From contig NC_133121.1 in assembly GCF_033568475.1 (NCBI RefSeq), positions 1,116,001 to 1,180,000 of the forward strand: a stretch of 64,000 nucleotides of DNA, read 5' to 3'. The translations under genes were made by a program, and so were the position numbers. Shown here piece after piece: positions 1-12,016 of this stretch (position 1 is the stretch's first letter; each line of letters opens with the position of its first letter). The stretch comes from Henckelia pumila. Taxonomy: Eukaryota > Streptophyta > Magnoliopsida > Lamiales > Gesneriaceae. The notes below the pieces were generated by a model. The model made no database searches and was not told the origin of the DNA. It was given only the letters and a program-made list of their open reading frames with translations.

Positions 1-1
1 G

Positions 2-1515
2 AGGTCTATTGGGCTCAAGAAAACCCTTGTTTTCTACTCCGGTAAGGCTCCCAAGGGGATCAGAACTACTTGGATCATGAATGAGTACCGTTTGCCGCAA
101 CACGAAACCGAACGCTTGCAAAAGGTAATATATATTAATTGATCTCAATAGCACTTGGTAATATATATCAATCCCAGAATTTCTAATCTCTCTGTGTTTC
201 TCAATACCATTTTTGTTGTTTTTTGGGCAATCATTTTTGTGTTTTCTATTTTTATTTTTTTTTAATCTAATTGTTAGTCTTGTTTTGGTTTCGATACCCT
301 TTTGTTGCCTGACAAGTAATTAACTAATCCAGTAAGAGTTGATTTTCTTGAAACACAGTGTTATATATGTACATATCATTAACATAAGGGTCGAGTAATG
401 AAACCAAAATTAGTTTTTGTTCATGTATGAAAAATTAAGAATAATGGTGAAAGAAACTGACAACTGTCTGTCTTGATTTGATCTAGTTTTGTTCTTACTA
501 TGGGAGTTCTTAAATGTTCACAGCAGAAACATAAAGAGACAACACATTAACATTAAATTTAGGCTCATTTATTGCATTGAAACTTCCATCAATTGCTACC
601 ACATTCAAAAAAAAGATGCTGCTCATATATTGCATGCTGTGTTACATAAAATAAACCTTCTTTCCAGATGGAGGATAATGACAGTTCACGGTTTTTTCAA
701 TACAAATTATTTCAAATTTCACCTCCCCATTTATATATAATCTCATTAATTACTTGGGTTGATGCATGTAACATACATAGGATTATATTGTTTAATAAAA
801 TGTTGTGTATACATATATCCTCCATCTATCGAAAATCCGTCAACCTTATCTTATTTTTGTGGTGATCTCTCATGATCAGGCTGAAATCTCTCTCTGCCGA
901 GTGTATAAACGAGCCGGAGCCGAAAACCATTCGTGTCGCGCTCGTTCTCTTCCAACAAAAGGTTTGTTATCTTCAGCAAGAGCATCAAAATCAGCTCAAA
1001 AAACTAATGGAAAAACGAGCAAAAGATCAAGCCCGAGTAGCAGCAGCACGGATATTGGAACCTCTCTTGCTCATGATTTAAAGCCAAATTGTTTTAGCAC
1101 AAATATCAACTCATTTCTCCCCATAAACTCTACTATCACACTTCATAATTCATCAGAACATGATAGAATTATATTGCACCAATCCAGATCACAAGATTGT
1201 ACAGCCATTTTCGCCGCCGGTTCTTCGTCCCATTCAACTGATCATGATCTTCACAAATTAGTGAATGTTTACTCATCACATGATCAAGCTGCTTCAAACA
1301 TCTGTCAAGAAAATCAGCATTATTCTAATAACATTGCCACCAATATTTTGGCCCATTTCTCCGGTTTGCAGCAGCAACAACAACAACAACAACAACAACT
1401 GCCGGTAGAGATTCCGGGCTCGGGTCAGATCGATTTCTTGGATAGAATGTGGGACTGGAATGCAGTTTCAGAGGCAAGCAATAAAGATCATCGCTACACG
1501 AATCTTTTCAAGTGA
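2..1515 (+). CDS. NAC-domain transcription factor, 3' part (two exons)
   Basis: This is the C-terminal part of a plant-specific NAC transcription factor, a nuclear DNA-binding protein; the 5' end lies before the window. Exons are 2-124 and 880-1515, joined in phase 0 by a GT-AG intron (125-879). The first exon encodes the end of the NAC domain ([14 protein letters not shown] and [11 protein letters not shown], subdomains C-D). The second opens with [13 protein letters not shown], which is subdomain E. The remaining ~195 residues form the variable activation region: Ser-rich, with ten glutamines in a row (1369-1398), ending in MWDWN and TNLFK. The WIMNEYRLP...[11 protein letters not shown] pattern resembles the FEZ/LOV1 branch, but that assignment is from memory and tentative. 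The ATG-initiated reading that begins inside the intron at 805 is not the real start. TGA is at 1513-1515. Confidence 0.9.
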
Positions 1516-3050
1516 TTGTATCGATCTTCAATAATGTGCTGCACATACACATGCATGTAATTCCATACAAAGATACCTCAATTAATTGTCAATATCTGAT
1601 TCCTACTACATGCTAATTAATTAATATTTGCTGTTACACTTTTATATCTTACAATTTCAACATTAAGAGTTTGGTTTTTGGAGAACTTGCATTTTCCGTA
1701 CTGTTTTTCTTTCGATCTTGATCTTTTGTATTGTTTAATTAGATTTTAATACATTATTTTTCAATTTTTTTGATAAATTTAATCTTTTTTGTGTTGAAAG
1801 TGTTCACGTAACGTGTGAAGGTCATACGAGCAATTAAATAGTTCTTTTTACCTTCATTCTTTATCCTCTGAGCTTTGGCTGACAAAAAGTATATTTTATA
1901 AAATAGAAATGAAGCTCTGATATTCTTTGAACCGGTGCAGCCCAATCTACCAGTGCAATGATAGAGACATCATAGATATTCCTGTATATATTTAGTTATA
2001 AATGTACATCCTATAATAACTAGATTCAATTCATATAACAGTAAAATTTTTAAATAATATAAAGTAACTAATTTATTTGTAATTTATCAATATAATTTTA
2101 AAAAAAAATAATTAATAATTTTTTTTATTAATCTAACGTTTGAATGTCAAATCTTAAAATAACATGAAAATTAAATAACATAAAATATTATGTGTATTTT
2201 CAAAAAAATTATCTATATGCTCGCGTGCAAGATATCCTAGTATTTTAGAAAGTTTAAGGTAGTAGCTCAATCAACTAACATTTTGATAACCCCCAAAAAA
2301 AATCTTTTTTATTTTATTGATATTTCAAATCTGAATTTTTCACATAAAAAAAAATGGCCTCAATTACAAAAATTTTAGGTCAAGGAAGCACGAAATGATA
2401 ATGTTATGATTGCTTGCAGAGGATAAGTCAGAGACAAAGGAAAGCATAGCGCCATAGAAAGTATAGTAGTGTTGGGTTTGACTTTGGACCACAGTCAAAA
2501 TTTTTACCCCTTTTTTTTTTAGGAAATTTTTTACCCTTTTTACAGCAAAGGTCAAAGAATTAAATGTTCAACTTGTAAGAAAATCAGTAACATATATATA
2601 TTCGATTCATCGATCCCACAAATGTAAGTGTTCTCACTAAAAATAATAAAATTTATTTATTTTGAGCATCAGTCCAAACTTTTCTTTGGAAATTTAATGA
2701 AATGTGCCAAGCTACTTCCCAATTTTAGTATTTAGCTTCTGGTTTACGCAAAGGAATGGTGAAAATTTGAATGTGGATGAGACCGGAGAAATTGGAAGTA
2801 ACTTGATTCAGACATATATGCAGAATGAACTGATAAATTAAACTCATGTCACTGGAAAGAATTGTACACATTAATTGAAGAGAGAAAAAAATTGTTAAAT
2901 TTCATTCATTCACTTTCTTATGATGAAAGAATATTCGAAATACACGTAAAACTCAAAATTGGCCAACTTTTAGCAGGACCTCGACGACAAACGGATACAA
3001 CAAAACTTTAGGCTACCTGTAGCGAAGCTTGAGGAATCCATGATATAATT
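1516..3050. other. AT-rich intergenic region between convergent genes
   Basis: No supported gene. It lies between the NAC gene stop and the IspD stop, so it holds both 3' UTRs. It is AT-rich with poly-A and poly-T runs. No clear inverted terminal repeats or target duplications were found by eye. Confidence 0.6.
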
Positions 3051-6000
3051 TCAAGATTCAGGATTCAATATTCTCTCAGCAAGTAACAGATCATCTGGGG
3101 TTGTAACCTGCAATTCGAGATATTAACATTACTATTTTCCTTTCGAAATCAAGCTGAGTAGAAAGATATTGTCATTGTCATTGTCATCGTCGTCTCAGCC
3201 CACAAAAGGACACAAACAACTTCAGAAGAACGTAAATTTATTTATTTACCTTGATGTTGGTGTAGCATCCTTCGGTAATGTAAACCGGACAATCGATACA
3301 TCATCAGTGACTTCGAGACCTTCCCTGTAGAAACATAAAAAAGCTTCAAAATTTAGCGTGGGACTTCCCAGTGCAGATAGGTAGGCGAACATTTTCTTTA
3401 TTCTAGAGAGTTTCATCCATTATCCGTCTGCTACAATATTTAAGTATGCTTCTCATTTAGGCTGAGTTAAAATGAGCTGTAATGCTTTCATAATAAAAGC
3501 ATTGTGATATTCTGATTGACGCCACGCCCAGCTTCGGCTGCCTTTAACATGCAAAACTCTACACAATGGGTTCGGTTGGCAATTACTTTGCAAACCGATA
3601 TGAGACCGGCATTTTACTCACCTGTTCTTCATTACTCAATGTCCTCGTTGTCGGATATCAATCCATCGGTACCAAAAATCTATAAGAGACTCCTGATAGT
3701 CACCGACTCACCGTAAAATGTGGTACATTATCCCGTAGGTTCAAGAGAAAATTTTCACACGCAACATTTTTTCGCGTAGAACTTAGTTTTTGGTGTTTTT
3801 TTTTGTGTGTGACAGTGTGAGTGAACATCTCAGAGACCATTATATCACAACCTCAAACCCACAGGCAATCTACAAAATGGGCTGCGCTAGCAGCTATTTT
3901 CCTTCATACTCGATTAACAAAAATAATTGTTAAAAGTTACTCGAAATGTCTATTGTTCAACATTATGAACACATTCACATTCATCCAATAAACTGATGTG
4001 CAAATTGCAATGAAAAAAATAAGTAATTTATGAATTTTGGCAGTCAAGATTTTAAAATTACCTATTAACCAATTCAAAACCTTTCTTGAGCAATTCAGGT
4101 TTAACAACCTGCAGAAGAGTTGATGACATCAATGGTCAGAAATTTGAGTCCCAACAAGTTCGATAAATAACAATTTGAACATGCACTAATGAAGTTTTGA
4201 TGCTAAAAACCTGGGGAGTTTGCATTTCCCAAAGCGTCTTTCTGTCCAAAGTTTTTACCACGAACCCTTCACTATTTGCCTGATGCATTGCAGTCACAAT
4301 GACACATAAACATATTTTTTAACACGAAGTGGACAAAACATGAATGAGAAAGAGGGGGGAACTTATTTTCTAGTTGCACAAGTTTTCAAACTAATGTTGG
4401 CCTCGAGATCGATATTTAAGGACTGAATGAATAATGACTTTTATTCTAAGATCCGTTAGTGATAAAAATTCCAATTTTTCTGGACTCAGAATGGTAGAGA
4501 TTAAATACTTTTATCCAGTCTCAAAGCCCATGTTTAATCAAACACAACTCCAGAATCATTTTTGAGTTCCCACACATGAACATGATAGCTTATCTGAAAC
4601 CATCTATAAATAAAAGCACCCTAGTCCTGCTAGGATAATAATCATTTTTACTTGATCAGCATTCTGGATGAACTTGTAAAGTATCACTGAAAAAAGGAAA
4701 TATCAGCAAAACTCTTGGTCAAAAACACACTAGAAGACAATTATAATAAAAATCATAATTATATCATCTAAGAGAGATCGCGTTTTATGGAATGTAAAGT
4801 CTCTGAGCCATATGTCATAAGAACATAATATAAATCCAAAAGTTAGAATCCATTAGAAATCAATGGTCAATCCAATGCTTTCAGCCCTCACATGTAAAAG
4901 TAAAACTGATCTTTTTTCCAGAAAATTTTTCAAGTATAGGGGGATCTTTACAAATGGAGATATGAAATAATCACCTCTTTAATTGTAGCTTTAGCAGGAA
5001 CACCTAATACAGCTGCCCCGACAAGCCAACCATCCTTAAGAACCTATGACAAAACCAATAGAGTAGAAGTTTAGGAGAATGGTTTCATAGAAAGTTGGTT
5101 TCTGTGTTAAAAAACCAATATCAGATAATTTCCAATTACAAACAAAATTAATAGCTGGGACAAATTTCTAAATTTTTCAAGTTCATCGTTATTCAAGATG
5201 CAGTTATATATGCTTCTTGATTTCTTTGCCAATTGAACACAAACAAGTCCAGTCTTAATCATTGCAGGGTTAAATATTACCATGTGAGTGGTAAATTCAA
5301 GGAAATATGGACAACTAATAGGATTTTTTGAGATAGAGAAAAACTGAAGCTGAAACAGTTGGAAGAAAGATGTAGACAAGAGAAAAACCGATTCAATCAC
5401 GAAACCAACCTGGGTTATATCTTCAGTTAATACAAGAGGTCTAGCGGAATCATGAATGCAGACAAGCTCAGAATTTGAATCAATTGCCTGAACATCAAGA
5501 AACCACATTCATCAGATACTACAATCAGGTATACATAATTCACAATTAAAAGCAATTGTCTTACACTGTAATCTACAAATGTTAGCCACCATAAGTTTTT
5601 CAAGAGCTGAATTTCAAGGTAAAAGCAATAATTATGATATTTATTTCTAAAGAAAACGTTCCAAGACTGTCCCTTAACACGTTTGATGAAACTGTCAAGA
5701 GTCTCCTAACTCCCAAAAATTCAACATCAAGAATTTAGTGGGACAAATTCTTTTAGAGTGCATTTGGTGAGAGTTTGAAAAATCACTCCATATCAAAGAA
5801 CTCTTTACATAAGTCAAAATTAGTGAAGTCTATATATCATTTCAGTTATTAATATTGGTAAGGGATAGTCATTAGTAATCCAACTAGAAGATGGTCGGGC
5901 TATTCTAGTTTTTCGTAAAATCTAGAACATTGTAGTCTGTATGCTTGATTAAAAGTTTTCTTAGGAAAAAGGATGCTGGAGGAAATAAACAGTACATAAC

Positions 6001-7795
6001 TAAAGGAAAGACCTCTTCACAATCCAAGCACAAAAATTAGAACAGGAAAGGTGTATGCACCTCTAATCCACTATATACAGAATCTTGTCTCTCCTTTCCG
6101 GGTAATGCGAATTTCAGGTCCACTTGGATGTTCTCCTTGGCATCTAAAAACCAATAAGAAAACAAGCTTAATCAATCTGTGAGAAGTGTGTATTTTGCAG
6201 CAATGTTTCAATAAATATTTCTGAATTGGTATTACTTCAGCTAATACACAGAGAGTAAGTTCAGACCTTCAAAAATATCTTGATAAGAAGGATCACATAC
6301 GACAACAATTTCCTTCACTTCAAGCATCTTTGAGAAAGTATAAAAACTGCAAGAAAATGTCAAGTTTATAATTTCAACAAGTAAAAGGATTGTAAATGAA
6401 AAAGACAAAAACTACAATCCCTTATTTGAAGTTCTCGTTTTTATTCTGCTTTAGCATTATAAGCCTAGGCATAAGCATCTTTCTGCTATATCAGTATCCA
6501 AGAGACCCGGAGCAACGATTTCAACATGGACAAATTTCACAATTCAACTACCACCTAATTCACTTTATCAAAATACATCAAAATAATGAAACAAAAGAAA
6601 GATATATCAAAAGAAATATCATATATCTTGGTCACAACAGTCCTGAGTTCGAGAATACTGAATCACCGTGCTCACCTGTACAATGCAATTGGTTGGCCCA
6701 GAAGTGGAAGATACTGTTTTGGCATGCTTGCCTAGATCAAAATATATTTATATATATTATCATGTACTTGAAATATAGTGGTGAATAACATAGTAAAGAA
6801 TAAAAGGGCATGACAAACAGGAGTTACAAAAGCAAGACAAACTTTCATGACTCTCAAATTTCAGTTCATTTTAACTATTGCCAGTGCCACTTAAGAAACT
6901 TATCTATCTTTCCATCTTATTATCATAGTTTGTCTTCTCAAAATATCGGGGCAAGTCCTGTTTTCATACTTCACTGTGCTGTAATGACAGGATTCATCTG
7001 CTTCTCACCTATTAAAAAAGGATTTGGATAGGTGTATCCATTCTATCATATTTGAACGCTTGTCTTATTCTAAATCACCAAGTAAAAAGACCAAAAGGCC
7101 TCCAGCTTCTACATTCAATTTATATTGGATCTCACTCTTTTTAGCAAGGATCGTAGGCAAAAACAAGAGAACTTAAAGTAGTTAACATATTTCATAAACT
7201 CGCTATTTTGTAAAAGCATTCAAAATAAAATTCCAAAGCTATGCTAAGAAATTTCGAATCTTGAAAAGATGATTTAAAAACTCCTATCTTGTTTCACTTT
7301 CCATCGTCTCAACCACGAAATAATGCCAATTCTTTATCACCAAAAAACGTGTACAGACTACAAACAATTGTATAAAAGGAGGAATTAATGGCTTACACCC
7401 TTTCTTTTGCCCTTTCCTCCTGCGAGCAGGACGACAGATACACTTCTGTCTTTCAACACCACTTCAGAACCCTGCTATACCAGCCAATAAAACTTAAAAA
7501 CTACAACTTTTCAAAGAACTTCAAGCCATTTAAAAACGCACCACACACAGTTCAAAATGCAACTTCTGTTTTTAACCTCTACCTTTGCAGCATCCGCAGA
7601 GCAAGTGATTCTTGAATTGAAAAATCTCTGTCCCTTCAAAGAATTAACTTTGCTAGCATATCTGGAAGAAGAAACTGAGTAATTCTTTAAACGGGTCGGA
7701 ATATTGGAGACAAATGGCAAAAATTTGAAGGAAATTGGGGAATCATTTCTCAAGAAAAGTGGAGAAATTGAAATAGCCAATTGATGTGTTGACAT
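3051..7795 (-). CDS. ispD: 2-C-methyl-D-erythritol 4-phosphate cytidylyltransferase (plastid IspD), 11 exons, frameshifted near the 3' end
   Basis: IspD transfers CMP from CTP to methylerythritol phosphate in the plastid MEP isoprenoid pathway. Exons on the minus strand: 7583-7795, 7397-7471, 6676-6731, 6267-6346, 6061-6143, 5410-5487, 4975-5043, 4211-4279, 4062-4108, 3250-3324, 3051-3107. All junctions have GT-AG and matching phases. Exon 1 is Ser- and basic-rich, like a chloroplast transit peptide. Exon 2 has the nucleotide loop LLAGGKGKR, exon 3 has MPKQYLP (catalytic Lys), exon 5 [15 protein letters not shown], exon 6 [11 protein letters not shown] (metal-binding Asp), exon 8 [10 protein letters not shown]. 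In exon 10 the frame breaks after DDVSIV: 16 nt are missing compared with the length needed to keep phase, so the conserved [18 protein letters not shown] end is read out of frame and translation stops in exon 11. Without the gap the protein would be 305 residues, normal for plants. It may be a decaying paralogue, or an assembly error. The start at 7795 is chosen because upstream in-frame sequence lies in a transposon. Confidence 0.88.
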
Positions 7796-7830
7796 CGTTT
7801 TGTTTTTCACAGCATACAAGGAGCCACCAA

Positions 7831-8373
7831 TCCACATGTCAAAAACGGGTCGGCGGGACTGGCTGACCCGCGATTTGGGCGACCTCCAAATGCTGAACCC
7901 ACCCAACTCATTTTGGACCGTGTTGGGCAGGCCGGCCCACCTGATTTTTTAAAAAATAAATGTTATTTTTTAATTAAAAAAACTATAAAAACACTTGAAA
8001 TTCTAAGAAAATGAAAAATAAAATTTAATCAAATAGTTTAATCAATGTTAAAAAATATTACTATGAAAAATTAATAATATATAAAATTAATTAGTAAAAT
8101 AAAATATGAAAAAATTAAAAAAAATAATACATAGTTAATTATCATCAAAATTCATTCAAAATAAGTTCAATAAAACTAAAAAATATGTATAAAAAACACT
8201 AAAAAAATACAATTTTGCAAAAAAAAAAAATAATAAAAAAATTTGGCGGGCCAGCGCGGGCTCAACCCATTTGGCCCGCCTCCAAACGGGCTAAGATTTT
8301 TTCAACCCAACCCAACCCATTTTTATGGCCCGACGGGCTGGCTCGGCGGGCTCAACCCATTTTGACAAGTCTA
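7831..8373. mobile_element. Nonautonomous hAT-type element upstream of ispD
   Basis: The element is flanked by exact 8-bp duplications GCCACCAA (7823-7830 and 8374-8381), the size made by hAT transposases. The ends are imperfect inverted repeats sharing TGTCAAAA followed by GGGT, then GC-rich GGCGGG/CCCGCC arms. The ~300-bp core is AT-rich with no coding potential. It is 543 bp long and starts 35 bp from the ispD ATG, so it sits in the 5' UTR or core promoter. Confidence 0.85.
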
Positions 8374-8563
8374 GCCACCAAACTACTCAACGATACAGCA
8401 AACGGTCCGAGGAATATATAATATATACATATACTCCATAAAACATAATATAACATAATTAGAATAATAACATTATACATAAATATAAAGCAGCCGAGCA
8501 TGTCTCACCCGGTTGTTGGTCAATGTTTTCCTTTCTGTTTTAATTTTCTTTTAAATCTTGTTT

Positions 8564-8817
8564 CTAACAGGGTTGACTCGAAGAGATCCCATTCCACATG
8601 AGTTAGAGGCTCATTGGCTCATGCGAAGGTTAAATCGAGGGATGTGCACGAGCGACAGGAACCTGAAGGAGGGAGCAACATGACCCAACCCCAGAGCATA
8701 TCCCACAATATTTCAGCAGAAAATATGCTCCACACGAGGATCGAACCCGCAACGCTTGGGAATCTCTTCTCACATCACCTCATGTCTTACCAACTCGTCT
8801 ATGCCTCTGTGGGCTTA
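8564..8817 (-). mobile_element. tRNA-derived SINE
   Basis: Read on the minus strand, it starts with a tRNA-like head. An A box (TAGACGAGTTGG, 8790-8801) is followed by a B box (GGTTCGATCC, 8738-8747), the internal RNA polymerase III promoter. A 15-bp direct repeat TTTTAAATCTTGTTT flanks it exactly (8549-8563 and 8818-8832), as expected for target-primed insertion. The body is 254 bp with no ORF. I cannot assign the plant SINE family. Confidence 0.85.
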
Positions 8818-8832
8818 TTTTAAATCTTGTTT

Positions 8833-9640
8833 GATGATATATATGGTCGTAGTCATAATATATGTTCATGTAATTTCCATCATAATTGTTTTCATGGTGA
8901 GCAAATGTGAATTGAGAGCAGAGAGTTTTATTTTATTTTTTTCTCTTAAAAAAAAGCTAATATGAAAGTTAAAAATTCATATTTTGCATGTTTCTAAATT
9001 CATGTATCAACATTTTTTTAAGTAATTATTGAGAATTATTCTTCAGTGATGACACTCTTAAACTCTATTGTTTCTTAAGCCCAATTACAGGAACATGGGC
9101 CGAGGTCTACACAAAGCCCAATTTTAGCCCATTTATTTATTTATTTATGCTGATCATCGTTGAAAGCAGTGTTCTAAAAAACTTGATTAAACATCGTTTA
9201 ATCTCGTTTAAGCTTGAAAATTCTCCAAAACGTCTCGTTTCGGCTAAAAACGGTAAAAAAAACTCGTTTCGACTAAAAACTGTAAAAAAACAGTCAAACA
9301 CATATTGATCATATTAAGTGTCATTAAGTGCAATTTTTTAAAATGCCAAATTGATTAATAACACGAAGAAAGAACATGAATTATCAAATTTATTAGTATG
9401 TAATGCTAGCAATGTAAAAAATATACAATCTTGGATAATTAACTGTAGCAATGATGACTATATGTAGTACATATTGAAGAATATTAATAATAATATTTTA
9501 CAGTAGCTTAGTTAAATTGAGTTCGTATTTGATGACAATTGATATAAAATAAATGATATAATAAATTAAATTAGACTTTGGAAAAAAATCAAGTGCAAAT
9601 TGCTCAAAAATCCCTAATGCAAACATGTTTTGCTCTGCAC
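8833..9640. other. Noncoding AT-rich spacer
   Basis: No gene supported. It holds a short low-complexity stretch (9180-9300) of repeated CTCGTTT and AAAAACGGT/CTGT motifs resembling a common plant repeat, but I could not find its ends. Confidence 0.5.
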
Positions 9641-9643
9641 TCC

Positions 9644-11559
9644 CTATCCACTTTTTTGTACCACAATTTTTGTTAATTTGTACCACATCTTGTTAAGATC
9701 GAATTGCAATCTCTTGTTTTTAAGTGATACCATTGGAAGGCCTAGATATAGATCATGCCTTTCAACCACAGACATTGACAAACTTGTTTTAATCGCCTCA
9801 ACAATCTTATGTGTAGTATTGGGACTAAAAGATAGAGCTGACTTGTCAAAATTAATACTTTGTCTTGAAGCTCTCTCATACTGGGCTAGGCATTCACGTA
9901 CAGCCCGACCATCTTCCACAGTCGCTCTGAAAAATAATAGACTGTCATTTGCAAAAAACAGATGAGAAACCGGAGGACACGTGGTTGCGATTTTGATCCC
10001 ATGAAGCATCCCATGTGATTCATAGTGATTATTAGTGAGGATAATCCCTGGGAACACAAAACAAACAAATTTGGTGAGAGCGGATCTCCTTGTCTTAATC
10101 CTCGGCTAGGAAAAATGGGTCCAATTATCTCTTGATTCACACGGAATGAATAAGAAACTGACGTAACACAATTCATAATTTTTCTTATCCAACCATCCTC
10201 GAAACCAAGGCGTCTCATCATAGCAGATAGAAATCCTCATTCAACACGGTCATATGCTTTACTCATGTCAAGTTTCAAAGAAGCATACCCAATCTTACCC
10301 TTTTTTCGGTTTTGCATCCAATGCAATATTTCAAAATCCACCAAAATGTTATCAGTTATCAGCAGAGCCGGACCTTCCATAAGGCCAAAGAGGCCTCCGC
10401 CTCAGGGCCCGGCCCTGGAAGGGGCCCAATTTTTTTAAAAATATATATATATATTTATATGTTAAATTGGTATTGTTCATTGAAATTCTAAAAAAAAAAT
10501 CTAACCAATGTTAAATAAAAATAATAACAACTTCATTTTACTTTTTTAAAATAATTGATCGAGCTTAATTTTCTTTTCAAGTTTGTTTGAATAATTTAAA
10601 AAATATCAAGAAATTTTAATTTGAACTTTTTTTAAAAAAAATTGGATAAATTAACAAATAAATCTTAAAATTGAAAGAGTCTTGTATGAAGTTTCAATGT
10701 TTTTTAGTAACAATGGACGAGAAATTAATGGTAATTAATGAGTTGTGTTTGGAGTTGATTGTTGTAAAATGCTATTAAATAAATGAAAATGAGTATTAAC
10801 AAAACTGAATGATTTATTTCTAAATGCTAATATTAGCTACCAAATTTTGGTAATCATATAAGGAACAATTATATCAGCAAAAATGAGGCTTCTCAAGTTA
10901 TCGCATCTAAAACATCTATATATGAGTAGTATTTATGTAATTATTTCAAATATTTGTTGACATATTATTGATGTAACATATTTTTTATGGTGTATTTACC
11001 TATTGTTTATCATATTTGTTATTTGCGAATCGAACATTACAATTATTGTAACAAAAGGGCCCATATTTTATCTTTCGCCTCAGGCCCCGTCAAACTCAGG
11101 TACGGCTCTGGTTATCAGCCTACCCGGGATAAATGCACTCTGTGATCCTGCAATAATCTCTGACAGAAATGGTCTGAAACGGTTAGTTAAAGCGCTCGAT
11201 ACAATTTTATAACATACATTACAGAGACTTATCGGTCGGAACTCCTTCATGAGCATCGGATTTTTCACTTTTGGGATCAGAGTGACCAAAGTCTCGCTCC
11301 AAGGAATGAGAGACTCTCCATCGTTCAGTGCACTAAGTGCTGCCTTGGTGACATCATTTCCAACTTCATTCCAGAACTTTTGGTAGAATAAAGCTGAGAA
11401 ACCATCCGGCCCCGGTGCTTTATCTGGATGCATATGAAAAAGTGCTCGACGGACATCTTGTTCTGAGAAAGTTTCACGTAGCCTCTGGTTCATTTCTGGT
11501 GTAACCCTTTGTTCCATCACATTCATTACCGTTGCAAAAGCCACATGTTGATATTGCAT
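9644..11559 (-). pseudogene. L1-type LINE reverse transcriptase relic, split by a hAT element
   Basis: Two minus-strand pieces belong to one non-LTR retrotransposon ORF2. The N-terminal piece (11119-11559) has DKAPGPDGFSALFYQKFW and EFRPISLCNVCYKI, then a SQSAFIPGR motif, all typical of plant L1 reverse transcriptases. The C-terminal piece (9644-10362) has RGLRQGDPLSPNLF and the active-site strand, where the usual YADD/FADD is FAND, so a catalytic Asp is lost. The reading frame shifts between overlapping pieces near 9890-10060. Endonuclease, RNase H and the 3' tail are missing: it is truncated at both ends and dead. The gap between the pieces is the element at 10363-11110. Confidence 0.88.
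10363..11110. mobile_element. Nonautonomous hAT element inside the LINE
   Basis: Terminal inverted repeats CAGAGCCGGACCT and CAGAGCCGTACCT (one mismatch) are flanked by the exact 8-bp duplication GTTATCAG (10355-10362 and 11111-11118). GC-rich subterminal blocks (GGGCCC, CCTCAGG) enclose an AT-rich core without ORFs. It is 748 bp long and interrupts the reverse transcriptase reading of the LINE, so it is younger than the LINE. Confidence 0.88.
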
Positions 11560-11970
11560 CAGGTGTAATATTTCTTTTTTTCGTAAATGTATTTTGAATT
11601 ATACATTTGATTAATCAAATTTCAAACTTCACCTTTACTCCTTAATGAAGAAATCTTCTCCTAAGATCTCATATAATCAATCGGTAATGCCCTAGTTGAT
11701 GAAACTGCGTGCGGAAAGCGACAAGGTATACTTAGTTATGTATCAAGAAACACGCTTATATTTCTAGAAGTATCATTGGTTGGCACTCAGACTTCGGCCA
11801 GTGGAATTCTTGGAGAAGACATTCATGTCTGTGATGAAGTTTACAAGTAATGGAGTTGAACCTTTCTCGAGGTTTAAAAAAATATATCTATATAAAATAC
11901 CTTTTCTTTCATGATTCGTCCCCATTAAAATCCATGTATCTTGTATGTTGAACTACTCGTTAAAATCCAT

Positions 11971-12016
<46 letters not shown>

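Noticed and set aside
6396..6788. Plus-strand ORF of 130 residues with a hydrophobic N-terminus
   Set aside because: It is antisense to IspD exon 3 and its flanking introns; AT-rich hydrophobic reading without similarity to a known family.
7511..7906. Longer IspD N-terminus starting at 7906
   Set aside because: The extra residues are encoded by the hAT element end and its target duplication; the ATG at 7795 gives a normal transit peptide.
8738..8801. Possible tRNA gene on the minus strand
   Set aside because: A and B boxes are present but acceptor and anticodon arms do not pair, and the unit is bounded by SINE target duplications.
9180..9310. Possible MITE with a GTGTTCTAAAA-like end
   Set aside because: No matching inverted end or target duplication could be found nearby.
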